Shown here piece after piece: positions 5,708 to 13,201 of a stretch of DNA of 38,200 nucleotides. The notes under the pieces are model-generated. The model did no database searches. It was not told the origin of the DNA and saw nothing but the letters and a program-made list of their open reading frames with translations. The position numbers and the translations under genes were made by a program. Each line of letters starts with the position of its first letter. Position 1 is the first letter of the stretch. This DNA is from a virus, in IMG/VR virus record IMGVR_UViG_3300030106_003158, positions 1-38,200 of that record, one strand, 5' to 3'.

Positions 5708-6125
5708 TTATTAACTCCTTTATAGTTTCATAATACTTTTTTCCATAGTCTGTACCATTAGTTTTTGTATTCTCGTGAAGTTCAGCAAGCATAGGTGTAG
5801 GTATCTTCCACTTTTTTTTTGCTGCTTCCATAAGATAATGGTATCTATCGGGAAACTTTTCTTTAAACCATTCTGTTGCGTGTAGTACGTCTTTGTGCCA
5901 CCAATGTAGATGATAGTAGCTAGATAAAACTTTCATGTTGGTTGGGTCAAGTTCCATGTTCTTATGTGTACCTACATTTAAAACATGAGAAGCGTGACAA
6001 TCAGACCCCGAACATTCTTTACCCGAATATTGACAAGTATAATTGTCACGTTCTTTAACACACAACTTCGCTTTAGCCACTAATTTCTTAATGTACCAAG
6101 TTCGGTTGTGTGGTAGTTTAGGCAT
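5700..6125 (-). CDS. NinG-like recombination / HNH-type protein
   Basis: A 141-residue basic protein with zinc-binding pattern C22, C31, C38, C43-H44, followed by HVLNVGTHKNMELDPTNMKV and a histidine cluster (YYHLHWWHKD, residues 70-79). This is the layout of lambda NinG (Rap)-type recombination proteins and related HNH nucleases, which act on branched DNA. The C-terminal half (residues 82-141) is Lys-rich with PERYH-like helices. Next to SSB, a PD-(D/E)XK nuclease and the helicase, it fits a recombination or junction-resolution role. It overlaps SSB by one base. Whether it is active on Holliday junctions is inference. Confidence 0.7.
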   Translation of the reverse strand: MPKLPHNRTWYIKKLVAKAKLCVKERDNYTCQYSGKECSGSDCHASHVLNVGTHKNMELDPTNMKVLSSYYHLHWWHKDVLHATEWFKEKFPDRYHYLMEAAKKKWKIPTPMLAELHENTKTNGTDYGKKYYETIKELINV

Positions 6126-6718
6126 TAGAAAGGAATATCCTCTTTATCTTCTTCGCCATAACCCGACTCATAAGATGAGAAGTCCATAGCAATTTCGTAT
6201 AAGAAATTTTCCTGTTCTTCCCAATCCCAAACCTCTTTACCTTTTACAGTTTTCTTGGTTGGTGGTGGCATACCATTAGGTGAATCTTTGGTAAACTTCA
6301 TAGGAACATTAGTTCCATTTTGTTTAATAAACAAGAAATGACGTTCACGTTCTCGGTCATAACCTAGCCCCAAGAATAATGGTTGCGTCTTATCTATGTT
6401 CGGCATACGTTTCGCATACTGACCAAAGAATTGTGAATCTACAGGTATTTGCACTTTGAATCTTGAGCCTGTGTCATCTTCTAACTCTGTTATGTAGTTA
6501 GTTCCCCACTCTGACTCATCAACAAAAGTACCTTTGATTGTACCTTCTATACCTGTGTATTGTAATTCTTTAATTACCTTACCTGCATTAGCACCTTTCT
6601 CAAGTGTGCGTTCTACAGCTTTTTCGTCTTCTACCCCTTCGGGTAATCTAATCGTAAATTTTCCTCTTACGATTGTTACTATTTTACTTGTTCTATTAGA
6701 TGTATTTGTTAATCCCAT
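6125..6718 (-). CDS. ssb: Single-stranded DNA-binding protein
   Basis: A 197-residue protein that reads as an OB-fold: TSKIVTIVRGKFTIRLP, GIEGTIKGTFVDESEWGT, FKVQIPVDSQF, LFLGLGYDRERERHFLFIKQNG. The C-terminus is acidic and ends EEDKEDIPF, the hallmark tip (D-I-P-F) that bacterial SSBs use to recruit partner proteins. A Pro/Gly-rich linker precedes it. The start has an AAGGAGAAACAG site. It lies downstream of a strong hairpin (6762-6778). SSB with host-type C-terminal tail fits a phage that borrows the host replisome. Confidence 0.8.
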   Translation of the reverse strand: MGLTNTSNRTSKIVTIVRGKFTIRLPEGVEDEKAVERTLEKGANAGKVIKELQYTGIEGTIKGTFVDESEWGTNYITELEDDTGSRFKVQIPVDSQFFGQYAKRMPNIDKTQPLFLGLGYDRERERHFLFIKQNGTNVPMKFTKDSPNGMPPPTKKTVKGKEVWDWEEQENFLYEIAMDFSSYESGYGEEDKEDIPF

Positions 6719-6761
6719 CTGTTTCTCCTTATGTTTTTATTATTTATACTTTATTTGTTAA

Positions 6762-6778
6762 GGGGGGTCAAGCCCCCC
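6762..6778. terminator. Strong G/C hairpin between early genes
   Basis: GGGGGG (6762-6767) pairs with CCCCCC (6773-6778) around a 5-base loop. It lies between the gene at 6790-7107 and the SSB gene. There is no T-tract on either side, so it is more likely an RNA stability or partial-attenuation element than a classical terminator. The stem is the most GC-rich spot of the early strand. Confidence 0.5.
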
Positions 6779-6789
6779 ATGTTATTTAA

Positions 6790-7107
6790 TTATAGGCTTT
6801 CCGAGTTGGTCTTGTCTGCCCCATCTACTTGCTCGCTATCCAAGAAGTCAAACCATAATTTTCTAACAGATACATTTTCATTATGTGAATGAATTAATCT
6901 TTGATTTGGATATACTTCCCAATTACTTGGGCAATGTTTTCCTATAGGCTCTATGAATGAACTAATCTCATACGTTTCACAGTCTGAATATTCTATGTTA
7001 GTATGTGGATTGTTTATCCATGCTTCTAGTGGTGTTCGACCCCAACCAAAACCTCTATGATTTGAAGTTAGGTATCTTACATATTTTTTATCATTTATTT
7101 TACTCAT
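6790..7107 (-). CDS. Hypothetical early protein, 105 aa
   Basis: A 105-residue protein I do not recognise. It contains the short pattern GFGWGRTPLEAWINN (about residues 19-33), a type seen in small phage proteins of unknown function, and two Cys and several His scattered later. The C-terminus is acidic. It is the first gene after the TTGACA promoter at 7165-7193 and follows the 5' UTR hairpin. The AAAGAGAACC site upstream of the ATG is weak. It is followed by the G6/C6 hairpin and SSB. Confidence 0.6.
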   Translation of the reverse strand: MSKINDKKYVRYLTSNHRGFGWGRTPLEAWINNPHTNIEYSDCETYEISSFIEPIGKHCPSNWEVYPNQRLIHSHNENVSVRKLWFDFLDSEQVDGADKTNSESL

Positions 7108-7131
7108 TTTTTGGTTCTCTTTCTACGTTAC

Positions 7132-7152
7132 AGTCAGAAACTATTTCCGACT
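7132..7152 (-). promoter_or_regulatory. 5' UTR hairpin / possible operator
   Basis: A 9-bp stem (AGTCGGAAA with TTTCTGACT, one G.T pair) around a 3-base loop lies 12 bases downstream of the -10 box at 7165-7170 and 24 bases before the start of the 105-aa gene. It could stabilise the mRNA 5' end or be an operator. Confidence 0.4.
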
Positions 7153-7164
7153 TATTATAAAACT

Positions 7165-7193
7165 AGTCTAACACATCAAGTTTCATTTGTCAA
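7165..7193 (-). promoter_or_regulatory. Sigma70-like promoter for the SSB/recombination part of the early block
   Basis: TTGACA (7193 to 7188), a 17-base spacer, then TAGACT (7170 to 7165): the best-matching host-type promoter of the early strand. It sits in the 118-base gap after the helicase stop, so genes 7107 to 4654 can be transcribed independently of the upstream block. Confidence 0.7.
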
Positions 7194-7225
7194 GTTTTTT
7201 ATTTTAACCCTATAAACATTGGGTA

Positions 7226-8488
7226 TCATTCCCACCTAACATGACTAAATGTTTGTTTACTTTTATCAAATGAAAGACTAGCTATTGGGGAAAGTCCTTG
7301 CCTATTCTTTTGAAACTTGGCAACTACATGGTCGCCCATAATGTCATAGTCTTTCATTATTCTTTTGCCGCTTACTTCTATAACATCTACAACTTCTTCA
7401 AGATATAAGATTACATCAGCAAAGTTTTCAACATCTCTACTCCAAGCAACTTGTCCCTCTGAATTAGGGTGTGCAAGTATGATAATTGGTATGTTTAAAT
7501 CATCTCGTAAATCTCTTAACTTACGAATAAAGTAATCATACATTATTGTTTTACTTTGATAATTCTTACCTCCATCATTTATAGATAACAAGTTGTCAAT
7601 AAAGATTGCATCTACACCCTTCCTTGATTCTGATATAGCCCAACCTCTGATGTCATCTATACTCATTGCTTTATCTCTAACACATAACTCAAGTGCCTTA
7701 ATTTGTTCTACTGCTTCTTTAGACTTCTCTACTTCATTCTCTGTTGTTCTTCCTCTAGTACGCATCATGTAAGTATTTACTTGTCCAAGATTAGCAATCA
7801 TTCTAGGTAGTAGTTCAGCTTTAAGCATTTCAATACTAGCCAATGGTGTTCTCTTATTTCCACCATGAGAATTAAGAATCCATTGCAACATCAATGCGGT
7901 CTTACCTGTACTTCTTGGTGCATGAAATATCATTAGTTCGTTCTTCATCTTACCTAATTTCATTGTCCATTCAGGACACCACCAATCAAAGCTACCAACC
8001 TTTCCTTCTATACAATCTTGTATGAAGTCATCTCCCATTTCATATAATTGTTTCTCCTTATCTTTTTGTTTCTCTAATGTAAGGTTACTTATTATATCAT
8101 CAGAACATAACTCCCATTCATATAAAGACTTTAACCCTCTTTCTAATATAGAAATGTCTTGTCTTAACCTATATGCTTCTTCAACCTTTTTAGCATAATG
8201 TTGAGAATGAGAAGCAACAATTGTTGAGTCCATAAGTTGAAGCATATATTTTTCTCCACCTACTTGCTCTAACCTATCTTTCTCAATTAGATATTGTTTG
8301 ATAAGTATGGTATCTATAGTCATATTATCTACATACATTTCTATTAAAGATTTGTATAACAACTTATGTTTAGGGTGGTAGAAATAATCTGCTTTTATAT
8401 ATGAAACCTTTCCAATCTTTTCAGGGTCAAGTAACATACTTCCTAATAAGCCTTCCTCTCCCTCATCTGATATAGGTAGTTTCTTCAT
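7226..8488 (-). CDS. Replicative DnaB-like helicase
   Basis: A 420-residue protein with the DnaB layout: an N-terminal helical domain (1-105, including SDEGEEGLLGSMLLDPEK, typical of DnaB-N) and a C-terminal RecA-like ATPase with Walker A APRSTGKT (190-197), Walker B near GVDAIFIDNLLS (about 292-303), and the DnaB-4 type PIIILAHPNSE segment. It would unwind DNA ahead of the fork. It overlaps the initiator gene by 4 bases (ATGA), the usual initiator-loader-helicase pairing. As no phage primase or polymerase is visible, it most likely works with host DnaG and Pol III. Confidence 0.9.
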   Translation of the reverse strand: MKKLPISDEGEEGLLGSMLLDPEKIGKVSYIKADYFYHPKHKLLYKSLIEMYVDNMTIDTILIKQYLIEKDRLEQVGGEKYMLQLMDSTIVASHSQHYAKKVEEAYRLRQDISILERGLKSLYEWELCSDDIISNLTLEKQKDKEKQLYEMGDDFIQDCIEGKVGSFDWWCPEWTMKLGKMKNELMIFHAPRSTGKTALMLQWILNSHGGNKRTPLASIEMLKAELLPRMIANLGQVNTYMMRTRGRTTENEVEKSKEAVEQIKALELCVRDKAMSIDDIRGWAISESRKGVDAIFIDNLLSINDGGKNYQSKTIMYDYFIRKLRDLRDDLNIPIIILAHPNSEGQVAWSRDVENFADVILYLEEVVDVIEVSGKRIMKDYDIMGDHVVAKFQKNRQGLSPIASLSFDKSKQTFSHVRWE

Positions 8489-9090
8489 ATGCTTCTAACC
8501 ACCTTTCTTTCTATCTCATCTTCCCACATACGATTAGTAGGATTTATCCAACCTTGAAAATCTTTTCTAAATTGATATTCTCTACTACTTTTATATGCAT
8601 TAATGTTGTTATGAATTAATTGTCTATCCTCCTCTTTAAGTTTTTTCCAATAACGTAATGCTATTTGTTTATTACCTTTACGTTCATAATCAACCCAACA
8701 TTTTTCAAACAATTCTATGTTATATTTCTTTTGGTTATCTTTCTTTTGGTTAGTGGTCAATTCTCGCTCTAGGGTATGGTCAATTTTTGAACTACCCCCA
8801 CCACGTTTAATGAACACCATATATTCATTGGAAGAATTACCACCCGACTCTTTGTATCTGTTCTTCTTTTTAATATAACCAAGTAACTCTAATTGATTTA
8901 ATGTTTCTCTCATTGTAGTCCTTGATTTAATACCCGTTTCTTTACACAATGTAGTGTGACTTGGAAAACAAGTACCCGTCTTACTGTTGGTATGAAAAAT
9001 TAACCAACACATAATTACTTGTTGATTAGGCGTAAGCCCTACAAGATTTTTTGCAGGAAATATACCGAACTCTCCATTCTCGTATATCAT
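8485..9090 (-). CDS. Winged-helix replication initiator (O-like)
   Basis: A 201-residue protein. Residues 19-80 form a winged helix-turn-helix (LTPNQQVIMCWLIFHTN, PSHTTLCKETGIKSRTTM, LELLGYIKK). Residues 140-190 resemble the C-terminal module of phage replication initiators (FEKCWVDYERKGNKQIALRY ... WINPTNRMWEDE), thought to contact the helicase or loader. Neighbours: coupled ATGA to the DnaB-like helicase and TAATG to a coiled-coil protein upstream. Likely role: origin recognition and helicase loading. The origin itself is not marked; the control region at 14720-15514 or this gene are candidates. Confidence 0.75.
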   Translation of the reverse strand: MIYENGEFGIFPAKNLVGLTPNQQVIMCWLIFHTNSKTGTCFPSHTTLCKETGIKSRTTMRETLNQLELLGYIKKKNRYKESGGNSSNEYMVFIKRGGGSSKIDHTLERELTTNQKKDNQKKYNIELFEKCWVDYERKGNKQIALRYWKKLKEEDRQLIHNNINAYKSSREYQFRKDFQGWINPTNRMWEDEIERKVVRSI

Positions 9091-9257
9091 TACTTTACCT
9101 CACTTTCTTCAGCCATAACTTGCTTGGTAAGTTTAATTCTATTCTCCACCATTTCTAACTCAAGTTCTAATTTAGCAAGCGATTCTTTTGCCCATTGGAC
9201 ATCACGCAATTTAGAATTTTGTATATCCTCTAATCTTTTTAATTCTTCTTGTATCAT
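9090..9257 (-). CDS. Small coiled-coil protein, 55 aa
   Basis: A 55-codon gene between the HIRAN-nuclease and initiator genes. It has an AAGGAGAATAAA site before ATG and overlaps the initiator start (TAATG). The sequence is a continuous heptad-rich coiled coil (MIQEELKRLEDIQNS, SLAKLELELEMVENR). Function unknown; it may bridge replication proteins. Confidence 0.65.
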   Translation of the reverse strand: MIQEELKRLEDIQNSKLRDVQWAKESLAKLELELEMVENRIKLTKQVMAEESEVK

Positions 9258-9267
9258 TTTATTCTCC

Positions 9268-10200
9268 TTAATAATAATTACTTATGTAACAACCAACGCA
9301 CTCCATAGCTTTCTTGATATGTAAACACCCTTGATAGTTACTCTCTATTTGTTCTCTTGTTACCCACTTGGTAGCAAATCCTTGTTTTGTATCAGAACCG
9401 AATGCTACAACCATAGCACCTTCAACATCTTGCTCATCAACTTTACTGTTCATGGAATAAATACTAATTTGCATTGCGTGTTTTGTTGAGGGTCTTTTAC
9501 TAGACTTCCAATCTAACAAGCAACGAACACGTTTACCTTTATGTATGATAGTACCTGCAAAGTCGGGCTGACCCGTAACCATAAGGTCATTGTCATAGAA
9601 TCTTTCTTCGCCCCATTCGAATTTAGGCTCATACTTTTTAACAAAGTTATCCCAACCTTTAGGTAATAATTCTTCTTCATATGGTTTCTTTCTAAACCAA
9701 TTCTCTATTGCATCATGCATATTAGTACCATTCTCTGCAGCGAGATTGAGTGCTTCTTCATATGCTTCGTATGTATCACCTTGACCAAATGCCCACTTAA
9801 TTAATCCCTCACTACTTCCATATGGGTCAAAGTATTTTAGAAACTGTGTGCAACGCAAATAATTACCACCAATAATTTTACCATTATCAATTTTTACTTC
9901 TCCAATCTCAAATGTCATGGCTTGGAATTGACCGATATGTTTTTCATTCCATTTAATATCTGAATCATAATAAGCATAGTCTATAATCTTTGCCGTACCA
10001 TATTTAAGTGCTGACTTTTGTGCTGAATCTGATTTAGGAACATACCCTATATGCTCATCTTTATACATAACCTTAACAGCGTTAGGGTCGTGTTCGTTTG
10101 TTGGCTCTGCTTGAAAAGATACCACACCATTGGGTCGTAACTCTTTTAACTTTGGGTTTCTATCTGTTGCGAATGTAACTCCTGCTAATCTTAATAACAT
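9268..10200 (-). CDS. HIRAN domain fused to RecB-like PD-(D/E)XK nuclease
   Basis: A 310-residue protein. Residues 5-75 form a HIRAN domain (GVTFATDR...GVVSFQAEPTNEHDPNAV...IGYVPKSDSA), a fold that binds DNA ends and 3' tails. Residues 150-260 carry the RecB/Cas4-type nuclease motifs: GTNMHDAIE (H162, E166), PDF (D213), DWKSSK (D230, K232) and QISIY (Q244, Y248). Likely role: DNA-end processing for recombination or host DNA degradation. It overlaps the upstream gene by one base (TAATG). There is no Cys cluster for an iron-sulfur centre. A HIRAN-RecB fusion is unusual; I have not been able to check how widespread it is. Confidence 0.8.
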   Translation of the reverse strand: MLLRLAGVTFATDRNPKLKELRPNGVVSFQAEPTNEHDPNAVKVMYKDEHIGYVPKSDSAQKSALKYGTAKIIDYAYYDSDIKWNEKHIGQFQAMTFEIGEVKIDNGKIIGGNYLRCTQFLKYFDPYGSSEGLIKWAFGQGDTYEAYEEALNLAAENGTNMHDAIENWFRKKPYEEELLPKGWDNFVKKYEPKFEWGEERFYDNDLMVTGQPDFAGTIIHKGKRVRCLLDWKSSKRPSTKHAMQISIYSMNSKVDEQDVEGAMVVAFGSDTKQGFATKWVTREQIESNYQGCLHIKKAMECVGCYISNYY

Positions 10201-10547
10201 TATGACCTCCTCTTTCCGTTTATATTCTTTGGTTGTTTTGCTCGTAGTATTGCCTTTTTTAGTGGATAGCCAAGTTCATGTAATACTTTTACTAAATCCG
10301 ATTCTTCATAATCTTCTTCAACATTATATTTATATGCTCTTATATGTTTATAAACATCTGACCAATCGTAATCTTCTTTTGTTGTTTGACAATCCCACCA
10401 AACTAAACAACAAACTTTAGTCATTAGTGCGTTACTATATTTTAATTCTATCTGCGTTAAAGTAAAATCCCATGCTCCATTATTTTCTTCTCTAATGATT
10501 TGAGAAAATACTTTAGGTTTCTTTGTTTTTTGTTTATTCATAATCAT
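10200..10547 (-). CDS. Hypothetical early protein, 115 aa
   Basis: A 115-residue protein I do not recognise. Residues 1-12 are basic (NKQKTKKPK). The middle contains CCLVWWDCQTT and the helical run YDWSDVYKHIRAYKYNVEED. The C-terminus is again basic. The AAAGGAGAAACAA site precedes the ATG at 10547; an in-frame second ATG follows two codons on. It ends in a TAATG overlap with the nuclease gene, so it is likely made with it and may work beside it. Confidence 0.6.
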   Translation of the reverse strand: MIMNKQKTKKPKVFSQIIREENNGAWDFTLTQIELKYSNALMTKVCCLVWWDCQTTKEDYDWSDVYKHIRAYKYNVEEDYEESDLVKVLHELGYPLKKAILRAKQPKNINGKRRS

Positions 10548-10558
10548 TTGTTTCTCCT

Positions 10559-10771
10559 TTATATGTTATCTTGTGTATGTTCTGATATTTTATCAGCCTT
10601 TACTTGTTCTCTATCCCAATCTGCTTGAGTATATTCTTCAGCTTTAAAGGCTTTATCAAGTTCTTTAGTTTCAATAAAGAAAGCAATCTTTTTTGCTTCT
10701 TCAATTGAATACTTTAGACCACTAATATTGTACTCTTGTGTTTCTTCAATATATTCTATTTCTAGACTCAT
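10559..10771 (-). CDS. Hypothetical acidic protein, 70 aa
   Basis: A 70-residue acidic, mostly helical protein of unknown function (SIEEAKKIAFFIETKELDKA). The start follows the end of the preceding small gene by 4 bases with a GAGGGATAAATA site inside it. There is a 12-base gap to the 115-aa gene. No domain is recognised. Confidence 0.6.
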   Translation of the reverse strand: MSLEIEYIEETQEYNISGLKYSIEEAKKIAFFIETKELDKAFKAEEYTQADWDREQVKADKISEHTQDNI

Positions 10772-10775
10772 TTAT

Positions 10776-10943
10776 TTATCCCTCTCTTGATAATATTTTT
10801 TTTATCTTTTCATCATTCAATAGAAAGTTATACAACCTCCCAAAGTAATTTATTTCTCCATCAATCTCTAACAATCCATCATTATCCATAGATATTAATT
10901 CAGCTACAGATAAACATTGTACATTGTAAGTATGTTGTGTCAT
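10776..10943 (-). CDS. Hypothetical small protein, 55 aa
   Basis: A 55-codon gene whose ATG directly follows the upstream stop and whose stop is 4 bases before the next start. It reads TQHTYNVQCLSVAELIS, then DNDGLLEIDGEINYFG, then a helix LYNFLLNDEKIKKILSREG. There is no recognised domain. The gapless packing between two genes supports that it is real. Confidence 0.6.
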   Translation of the reverse strand: MTQHTYNVQCLSVAELISMDNDGLLEIDGEINYFGRLYNFLLNDEKIKKILSREG

Positions 10944-11252
10944 TTATTTATCCTCTCTTTCTAATTGTTCTGCTACATAATTATCATAAAGATAATCTTC
11001 AAGACCACCTTCATATGCTCTCGCTTCTTCATCTTCGTCTTCTTCTTTTTCTTCAATAAGTTCATTTAGATATTCTTGTAACTCTTTGAGTTGTTCAATA
11101 TCCCAAACATCTCTGATAAGATATTTTGTTCTTTGAATATAATTCTCGTGTACATATATCTCTTTTAAATGATTGTAGTCATTTACTTTATGTTCGAGTT
11201 CATCATAAATAAATCCCTCTCCCATTTCTTCATTTGTTTTCCAATGTATCAT
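10944..11252 (-). CDS. Hypothetical acidic helical protein, 102 aa
   Basis: A 102-residue very acidic protein with a coiled-coil-like stretch (DIEQLKELQEYLNELIEEKEE) and an acidic C-terminal tail (DEDEE ... LEREDK). Preceded by the TAAAGGAGAAACAA box and followed without a gap by the 55-aa gene. It could be a DNA mimic or a host-protein binder by charge, but that is only speculation from composition. Confidence 0.65.
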   Translation of the reverse strand: MIHWKTNEEMGEGFIYDELEHKVNDYNHLKEIYVHENYIQRTKYLIRDVWDIEQLKELQEYLNELIEEKEEDEDEEARAYEGGLEDYLYDNYVAEQLEREDK

Positions 11253-11288
11253 TTGTTTCTCCTTTATGTTTATTCTTTAAGTAAGGTA

Positions 11289-11648
11289 TCATTTACTGAC
11301 CATGTCGTCAATAACTATTTTACATTTATTCCAATATCTATCCGTTTTGTGTGATTTAAATATCCAACCACTCCCACCATTATGAAATCTGCAAATGTTC
11401 TCTGCCGTTAATGGTAAGTTTCTTTTCTTACACCAATACGTTGTATAGAGCATAACTATCTGTTCAGCTTTCTCTACGTTAAACGCATCTTGGTGTGTGA
11501 AGTTTGTACCTTGTGTTCGGTTTACGTCATCAATATATATCTGCCGCAACTGATACAAACCAAACGCTTGTTCTGATTCATTAATTGCATTTGGATTGCC
11601 TGAAGATTCAATCATTGCAATCGCAAATAATATTTTAGTCCATGTCAT
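11289..11648 (-). CDS. SLT-type lytic transglycosylase (endolysin candidate)
   Basis: A 119-residue protein carrying the hallmarks of a soluble lytic transglycosylase/lysozyme-like domain: catalytic Glu in AMIESSGNPNA (E14), the GLYQLRQ motif (30-36) and the later ENICRFHNGGSG motif (about 83-94). It cleaves peptidoglycan glycan strands. There is no signal peptide, so it needs a holin (candidate at 3813-4238) for release. Its placement in the early strand, far from the late genes, is uncommon but resembles T7's early lysozyme. The AAAAGGAGAAACAAAAATG-type start is used. The 36-base gap before the next gene is empty. Confidence 0.75.
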   Translation of the reverse strand: MTWTKILFAIAMIESSGNPNAINESEQAFGLYQLRQIYIDDVNRTQGTNFTHQDAFNVEKAEQIVMLYTTYWCKKRNLPLTAENICRFHNGGSGWIFKSHKTDRYWNKCKIVIDDMVSK

Positions 11649-11670
11649 TTTTGTTTCTCCTTTTATTTTG

Positions 11671-11919
11671 TTAATCTAATGTATAAATAACTGCAACGTC
11701 TACAGTCCACAGTCCTTGTTCTTTATTTACTCTAGTTATTTGATTCTCTAAAACAAGTGGCTCGTCGCCTTGTTCACTTGTTGTATGAATAACAACTTGT
11801 TCTGTATCTTTGCAACCTTCTAATAATTGTTTTAACTGACCAACTGTTAAAGGTTTTTTTTCTTCACCTTCGTAATTTTTATAACTTATTTTGTTTATTT
11901 GTTTTTCTGTGTAATTCAT
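11671..11919 (-). CDS. Hypothetical protein, 82 aa
   Basis: An 82-residue protein of unknown function with strand-like segments (EQVVIHTTSEQG, WTVDVAVIYTLD) and a helix near PLTVGQLKQLLEGC. I place the start at 11919 because it follows the standard AAAAAAGGAGAAACAAAA box; an in-frame ATG at 11955 would simply translate that box as KKGETK. Similar small alpha/beta phage proteins exist, but I do not recognise this one. Confidence 0.6.
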   Translation of the reverse strand: MNYTEKQINKISYKNYEGEEKKPLTVGQLKQLLEGCKDTEQVVIHTTSEQGDEPLVLENQITRVNKEQGLWTVDVAVIYTLD

Positions 11920-11938
11920 TTTTGTTTCTCCTTTTTTG

Positions 11939-12175
11939 TTAATTATTTTTTCCATAATGGATACCTTTTATAAAGGCTAGTATTTTTCCATACAGTTCTC
12001 TCTTGGTATTTCCAATAAGAATTGTTTTAGAATGTTCGTCTTTAATTATATGAAAATAATCGTTATCGATTTTATAAAAAGTAAATGTTCCTACTTTAAA
12101 ACAATTTAAAATATCTACTGCTTCTTCTATATCTTGTCTTGTTATTTTATCTGCGTAACTTGATGAGTTCTTCAT
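11939..12175 (-). CDS. Hypothetical protein, 78 aa
   Basis: A 78-residue protein of unknown function. It begins with a helix (ITRQDIEEAVDILNCF), followed by strands (VGTFTFYKIDNDYFHIIKD) and a final helix (ELYGKILAFIKGI). Its ATG overlaps the end of the upstream 41-codon gene (ATGA) and its ribosome binding site lies within that gene. The stop is 17 bases upstream of the next box and ATG. Confidence 0.6.
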   Translation of the reverse strand: MKNSSSYADKITRQDIEEAVDILNCFKVGTFTFYKIDNDYFHIIKDEHSKTILIGNTKRELYGKILAFIKGIHYGKNN

Positions 12176-12297
12176 TTTTGATTCTCCTTTTTATATTTCA
12201 TTTCAAAAAACCAATGCTCAATTATTGCACCTTTTTTTATTGGTTCTTGATACGGTAAATAGTTAACAACATTTAATTTTAATTTTTTAATTTTCAT
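12172..12297 (-). CDS. Hypothetical small protein, 41 aa
   Basis: A 41-codon gene with the box AAAAGGAGAAACTAAA before its ATG. It reads KIKKLKLNVVNYLPYQEPIK, then EHWFFEMKYKK. The last residues (KENQK) are encoded by the ribosome binding box of the next gene and overlap its start. Function unknown. Confidence 0.55.
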   Translation of the reverse strand: MKIKKLKLNVVNYLPYQEPIKKGAIIEHWFFEMKYKKENQK

Positions 12298-12331
12298 TTT
12301 AGTTTCTCCTTTTATTTATGATAGTATTTTT

Positions 12332-12375
12332 TAGACAGTTTTTAATCTTGTCTAGGATTTATTAATTATAGATTA
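12332..12375 (-). repeat. Intergenic inverted-repeat element, copy A
   Basis: TAGACA (12332-12337) and TGTCTA (12349-12354) form a 6-bp inverted repeat with an 11-base loop, followed by the conserved flank GGATTTATTAATTATAGATTA. On the minus strand the flank contains a perfect TATAAT, so it may be a promoter with the hairpin at the RNA 5' end. It lies between the genes 12373-12861 and 12172-12297. Confidence 0.6.
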
Positions 12376-12861
12376 TTTTTGTCCCGTCGGTCTTGCTCTG
12401 TACTTTATCTTTCTTGGTTTTGGTACAAGCTTCATTTCTTCAATGCTATAATGCATATATTCATATATATACAATCTTTTCTTTATGCCTACATAATGAT
12501 AATTTGTTATCTTGTATTCTTCTTCAAGAACATGGTTAAACGTTTCAAGAACATCTCCGAAATATGAACCACCGTAGTTGAAGTCTATAAAATATATTTT
12601 ATAATCATTATTAGTGTCAAACTTTTCACAAAATATATTTGGAAACTGTAGGTTTTGAGAGCCTATATGAAAAGATTCGTTTCCGTTTTCATGAATATAT
12701 CTCAACAAGACGTACCTTTTTGCAATCATATTATCGCTACCGATAGTCCAATCAGTTGCACATAGTATGGTTATATTTTCATACTTGTTACTTGTTTTCA
12801 ATGCTTCTTCAAACGTGGTGCTTTTTGGTAATGTGTATTCTTCTTCTTTATAATTTTTCAT
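12373..12861 (-). CDS. Hypothetical protein, 162 aa
   Basis: A 162-residue protein of unknown function, alpha/beta by appearance (ITILCATDWTIGSDN, RYVLLRYIHENGNE, IYFIDFNYGGSYFGD). The C-terminal tail is basic (PKPRKIKYRARPTGQK). It is preceded by the GGAGAAACAAA box inside the end of the upstream gene, and its stop overlaps repeat copy A. The Tyr and Asp content is high. I do not recognise a family. Confidence 0.6.
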   Translation of the reverse strand: MKNYKEEEYTLPKSTTFEEALKTSNKYENITILCATDWTIGSDNMIAKRYVLLRYIHENGNESFHIGSQNLQFPNIFCEKFDTNNDYKIYFIDFNYGGSYFGDVLETFNHVLEEEYKITNYHYVGIKKRLYIYEYMHYSIEEMKLVPKPRKIKYRARPTGQK

Positions 12862-13121
12862 TTTGTTTCTCCTTTTCTGTTAATTATTTTTTCTAATTTT
12901 TTTCTTTTTTTATTTTTTAAATACGCTCTTTCTCGTTTTAGTTCATCTTCTGTTAAGATTTCATAATTTGTACTTATCCAATCTCTTGATACCAATGTAT
13001 CTTCATCAAAATAATCAAGAGAAACTTCACCTCTATTTATTTGTTTTAGTTCATCTTCTGTTACTTCTAAACAATGTATTTCATTTATACATTCATATGT
13101 TTTTACATATATTTCTATCAT
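12858..13121 (-). CDS. Hypothetical protein, 87 aa
   Basis: An 87-residue protein with two copies of a short helix pattern (TEDELKQINRG and LTEDELKRERAYLK) and a Lys-rich tail. The last residues RKGETK are encoded by the ribosome binding box of the next gene (4-base overlap). Upstream are a GGAGAAACAAA box and repeat copy B. Function unknown. Confidence 0.55.
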   Translation of the reverse strand: MIEIYVKTYECINEIHCLEVTEDELKQINRGEVSLDYFDEDTLVSRDWISTNYEILTEDELKRERAYLKNKKRKKLEKIINRKGETK

Positions 13122-13157
13122 TTTGTTTCTCCTTTTTTTGTTTAGTTAATTAAATTA

Positions 13158-13201
13158 TGGACAGTTTTTAATCGTGTCTAGGATTTATTAATTAAAGATT
13201 A
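13158..13201 (-). repeat. Intergenic inverted-repeat element, copy B
   Basis: GACA (13160-13163) and TGTC (13175-13178) around an 11-base loop; the flank GGATTTATTAATTAAAGATTA is nearly identical to copy A. One base differs in the stem edge (G for A). It lies between 13199-13429 and 12858-13121, so again upstream of a gene and just after a stop codon. Confidence 0.6.

Noticed and set aside
6762-6778. Classical rho-independent terminator
   Set aside because: The stem is strong but no T-tract follows on either strand.
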